From an uncultured Oscillospiraceae bacterium (GTDB taxonomy: Bacteria; Bacillota; Clostridia; Oscillospirales; Oscillospiraceae), in assembly GCA_910588045.1 (NCBI GenBank), contig CAJUPS010000124.1, positions 1 through 7,827 on the forward strand: 7,827 bases of DNA, written 5' to 3'. The notes beneath the pieces are model-generated. The model ran no database searches and was not told where the DNA came from. It worked only from the letters and a program-made list of their open reading frames with translations. The position numbers were made by a program, and so were the translations under genes. This document shows, piece after piece, positions 6,406-7,827 of the stretch; position 1 is the first letter of the stretch, and the number at the start of each line of letters is the position of its first letter.

Positions 6406-6990
6406 TTATCGGATATGCCGACACTGGGTCACGATCCGGTCCAGGGAGCGGCGGAGAGGGCTGCGGCGGTCCTCCGCTAAGGGAACGCCAACGATTTCCG
6501 ACACCCGCCCGGCCACCTGCTCAATGCGCAGGCCATCGGTGGGGAGGCGGACCTCGTTGATGTCCGTGTCGAAGGCGGCAAGGCACCGGTCGATCTGCTG
6601 CGCCGCCCAGGACCGGGGGCCCTCCAGCCGGGAGGCCAGCCGCCGCAGCAGGGTCTCCCGGTCCGCGTACAGGATGATATGCCGCACATCGAACGCCCCG
6701 GACAGTCCGCCGATGATCTCGTCGTAGTAGGACCGGTTGGTAATGGTCATGGGGACGATGATGTGCCCCTCGTACCGCCGGGCCATATAGGTCAGCATCT
6801 CCCGGGTGCAGGTGCGCCAGAGGAGGTAGTCCTGGAAGTCCTCCGCCCGGATGGACGGGGGGAGGTTATCCCGGATGAAGAATCCGGCGTTCTCCGGGTC
6901 GTAGACATAGGACCCGGGCATCCGGCGGTGCAGCGCATAGGCCGTCTGGGTCTTCCCCGCGCCAAAAGCGCCGTTGAGCCAGATAATCAT
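6406..6990 (-). CDS. tmrB: TmrB-like ATP-binding protein (tunicamycin-resistance family)
   Basis: A 194-residue P-loop NTPase with a kinase-like fold. It begins MIIWLNGAFGAGKTQTAYALHRR, with the Walker A motif GAFGAGKT at 7-14, and continues SYVYDPENAGFFIRDNLPP, HIIVPMTITNRSYYDEIIG (76-94), SWAAQQIDRC (127-136) and SPLRRSLDRIV near the C-terminus. From memory, each of these blocks parallels Bacillus subtilis TmrB (197 residues), a membrane-associated ATP-binding protein that confers tunicamycin resistance, thought to act by binding the drug. The likeness extends from first residue to last, so homology is confident; a resistance role in this organism is inference. The frame is open upstream to 7107, but those residues would cross the promoter. 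The ATG at 6990 follows a purine-rich stretch (AGGGGGAGAGGG) serving as ribosome binding site and matches the TmrB N-terminus. It is the first gene of a probable two-gene unit with the lipid kinase. Confidence 0.85.
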   Translation of the reverse strand: MIIWLNGAFGAGKTQTAYALHRRMPGSYVYDPENAGFFIRDNLPPSIRAEDFQDYLLWRTCTREMLTYMARRYEGHIIVPMTITNRSYYDEIIGGLSGAFDVRHIILYADRETLLRRLASRLEGPRSWAAQQIDRCLAAFDTDINEVRLPTDGLRIEQVAGRVSEIVGVPLAEDRRSPLRRSLDRIVTQCRHIR

Positions 6991-7034
6991 GTTCCCTCTC
7001 CCCCTCCCCTGTTTTGTACCCGGAAATCCTATGA

Positions 7035-7063
7035 ATTGTACCACAAGCGCCCGGCGGATACAA
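7035..7063 (-). promoter_or_regulatory. Sigma-A promoter of the tmrB-like/lipid-kinase unit
   Basis: Read leftward: -35 TTGTAT (7058-7063), 17-nt spacer, -10 TACAAT (7035-7040, one mismatch). The start point would be near 7028, leaving a leader of about 38 nt. The -35 is only moderate (two mismatches), so an activator or simply low expression is possible. Confidence 0.65.
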
Positions 7064-7137
7064 GGGGTTTCACAAATATACGGGGAACTTTTGCTCCCTC
7101 CCTGCAATTTTCGTTCAAATTTCCCCGATTTGTCCGC

Positions 7138-7167
7138 TTGACAAAGATTGCCTGCCTGTACTATGAT
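7138..7167 (+). promoter_or_regulatory. Sigma-A promoter of guaB
   Basis: A perfect -35 TTGACA (7138-7143), an 18-nt spacer and the -10 TATGAT (7162-7167, one mismatch). Transcription should start near 7174, giving a leader of about 53 nt with the ribosome binding site AAAAGGAG (7209-7216). The leader is too short for a purine riboswitch. A small CAAAT/ATTTG inverted repeat (7116-7132) lies just upstream of the -35; whether it binds a regulator is unknown. Confidence 0.78.
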
Positions 7168-7226
7168 TTATAGTTAATAACCTCCCCCGTTTGCTGCGAC
7201 AAAATATGAAAAGGAGCGTGTTTCCC

Positions 7227-7827
7227 ATGGCCTACTACTACCCCGAGCCCTCCCACACCTTCAGCGAGTATCTCTTGGTGCCCGGCTACACCTCTCCCGA
7301 TTGCGTCCCCGCCAACGTGTCCCTGCGCACCCCCCTGGTGAAGTTCCGGAAGGGGGAGGAGGAGTGTCCCCTCATGCTCTCCATCCCCATGGTGTCCGCC
7401 ATCATGCAGTCCGTGTCCAACGACACGCTGGCCGTGGCCCTGGCCCGGGAGGGCGGGCTGAGTTTTATCTACGGCTCCCAGTCCGTGGAGGACGAGGCCG
7501 CCATGGTGGCCCGAGTGAAGAGCTACAAGGCGGGCTTCGTCCCCAGCGACTCCAACCTGCCCATGGACGCCACGCTCCGGGACGTGCTGGCGCTCAAGGC
7601 CCGGAACGGCCACTCCACCGTGGCCATCACCGCCGACGGCACCAACCAGGGGCGGCTCCTGGGCATCGTCACCAGCCGGGACTATCGGGTCAGCCGCATG
7701 GACCCCGCCACCCCCGTCTCCGAATTTATGACGCCCTGGGAGAAGCTCGTCACCGCCCCGGAGGGCACCAGTCTCAAGGAGGCCAACGACATCATCTGGG
7801 ACCACAAGCTCAACTCCCTGCCCATCG
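7227..7827 (+). CDS. guaB: IMP dehydrogenase, N-terminal part, cut by window edge
   Basis: The enzyme oxidises IMP to XMP with NAD+, the committed step of guanine nucleotide synthesis in the cytoplasm. The frame is open from the ATG at 7227 to the window end (200 codons plus one base). The catalytic barrel begins with TFSEYLLVPGYTS (11-23), SIPMVSAIMQSVSNDTLAVALAREGGLSFIYG (52-83) and a MVARVKSYKAGFV stretch. The regulatory CBS pair is then inserted: about 105-160, including LLGIVTSRDYRVSRMD (144-159), and from about 165 with SEFMTPWEKLV to the edge. The active-site cysteine loop lies beyond the window. The N-terminus has FSEYLLVPGY where classical bacterial GuaB has FDDVLLVP, matching a variant group I recall from Clostridia. 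The start is supported by AAAAGGAG 10 nt upstream and a strong promoter. It is divergent from the tmrB-like unit. Confidence 0.93.
   Translation, partial: MAYYYPEPSHTFSEYLLVPGYTSPDCVPANVSLRTPLVKFRKGEEECPLMLSIPMVSAIMQSVSNDTLAVALAREGGLSFIYGSQSVEDEAAMVARVKSYKAGFVPSDSNLPMDATLRDVLALKARNGHSTVAITADGTNQGRLLGIVTSRDYRVSRMDPATPVSEFMTPWEKLVTAPEGTSLKEANDIIWDHKLNSLPI

Noticed and set aside
5744..6727. 327-codon + strand frame
   Set aside because: It is antisense to the lipid kinase and the tmrB-like gene; the product is Gly/Arg-rich with no domain.
6991..7107. Upstream extension of the tmrB-like frame (233-residue version)
   Set aside because: It would translate through the promoter at 7035-7063. The ATG at 6990 aligns with the known TmrB N-terminus.
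7168..7226. Purine riboswitch in the guaB leader
   Set aside because: The leader from the predicted start point is only about 53 nt and contains no three-way-junction pattern or terminator-like hairpin.
7161..7805. 214-codon - strand frame
   Set aside because: It is antisense to guaB, whose sense frame has intact IMP dehydrogenase and CBS motifs.

Overview
This 7.8 kb window of GC-rich DNA looks like ordinary chromosome from a high-GC member of the Clostridia (Firmicutes/Bacillota). An Oscillospiraceae-type gut anaerobe is my best guess. The grounds are strong AGGAGG-type ribosome binding sites, sigma-A promoters of the TTGACA/TATAAT type, a copper-amine-oxidase-like stalk-domain surface protein, a TmrB homologue, and a type IIA topoisomerase pair with the divergent motifs I associate with Clostridia. 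The organism assignment is inference. No phage, transposon, CRISPR array or tRNA/rRNA gene was seen.

Layout. Positions 1-3965 are a leftward cluster. A type IIA topoisomerase B subunit (3965-1968) is followed by a secreted stalk-domain protein (1895-522) and then the topoisomerase A subunit, which starts at 422 and runs off the left edge at its catalytic tyrosine. A strong leftward promoter (TTGCCA-17-TATACT) drives the B subunit. A long, very stable hairpin (452-488) without a U-tract lies between the stalk-domain gene and the A subunit. Positions 3966-4348 form a divergent control region holding three tandem DnaA-box-like 9-mers (4190-4219). A rightward promoter there serves a polytopic membrane protein of the PF06541 family (4349-5398), which ends at a textbook intrinsic terminator (5419-5452).

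Convergent to that gene is a second leftward unit: a TmrB-like P-loop protein (6990-6406), then a diacylglycerol-kinase-family lipid kinase (6367-5483), with a promoter at 7035-7063. A second divergent promoter region (6991-7226) separates it from a rightward IMP dehydrogenase gene (guaB, from 7227, cut by the right edge).

How the genes may work together: the two topoisomerase subunits should form one A2B2 enzyme that manages supercoiling or decatenation. The DnaA-box cluster upstream raises the possibility of a link to replication initiation. TmrB-like protein plus lipid kinase suggests a small envelope/lipid-intermediate unit. IMP dehydrogenase makes the committed precursor of guanine nucleotides. 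I found no clearly new multi-gene system. The items most worth a second look are the DnaA-box cluster, the surface-protein gene between the topoisomerase subunits, the orphan hairpin, and the TmrB/lipid-kinase pair.
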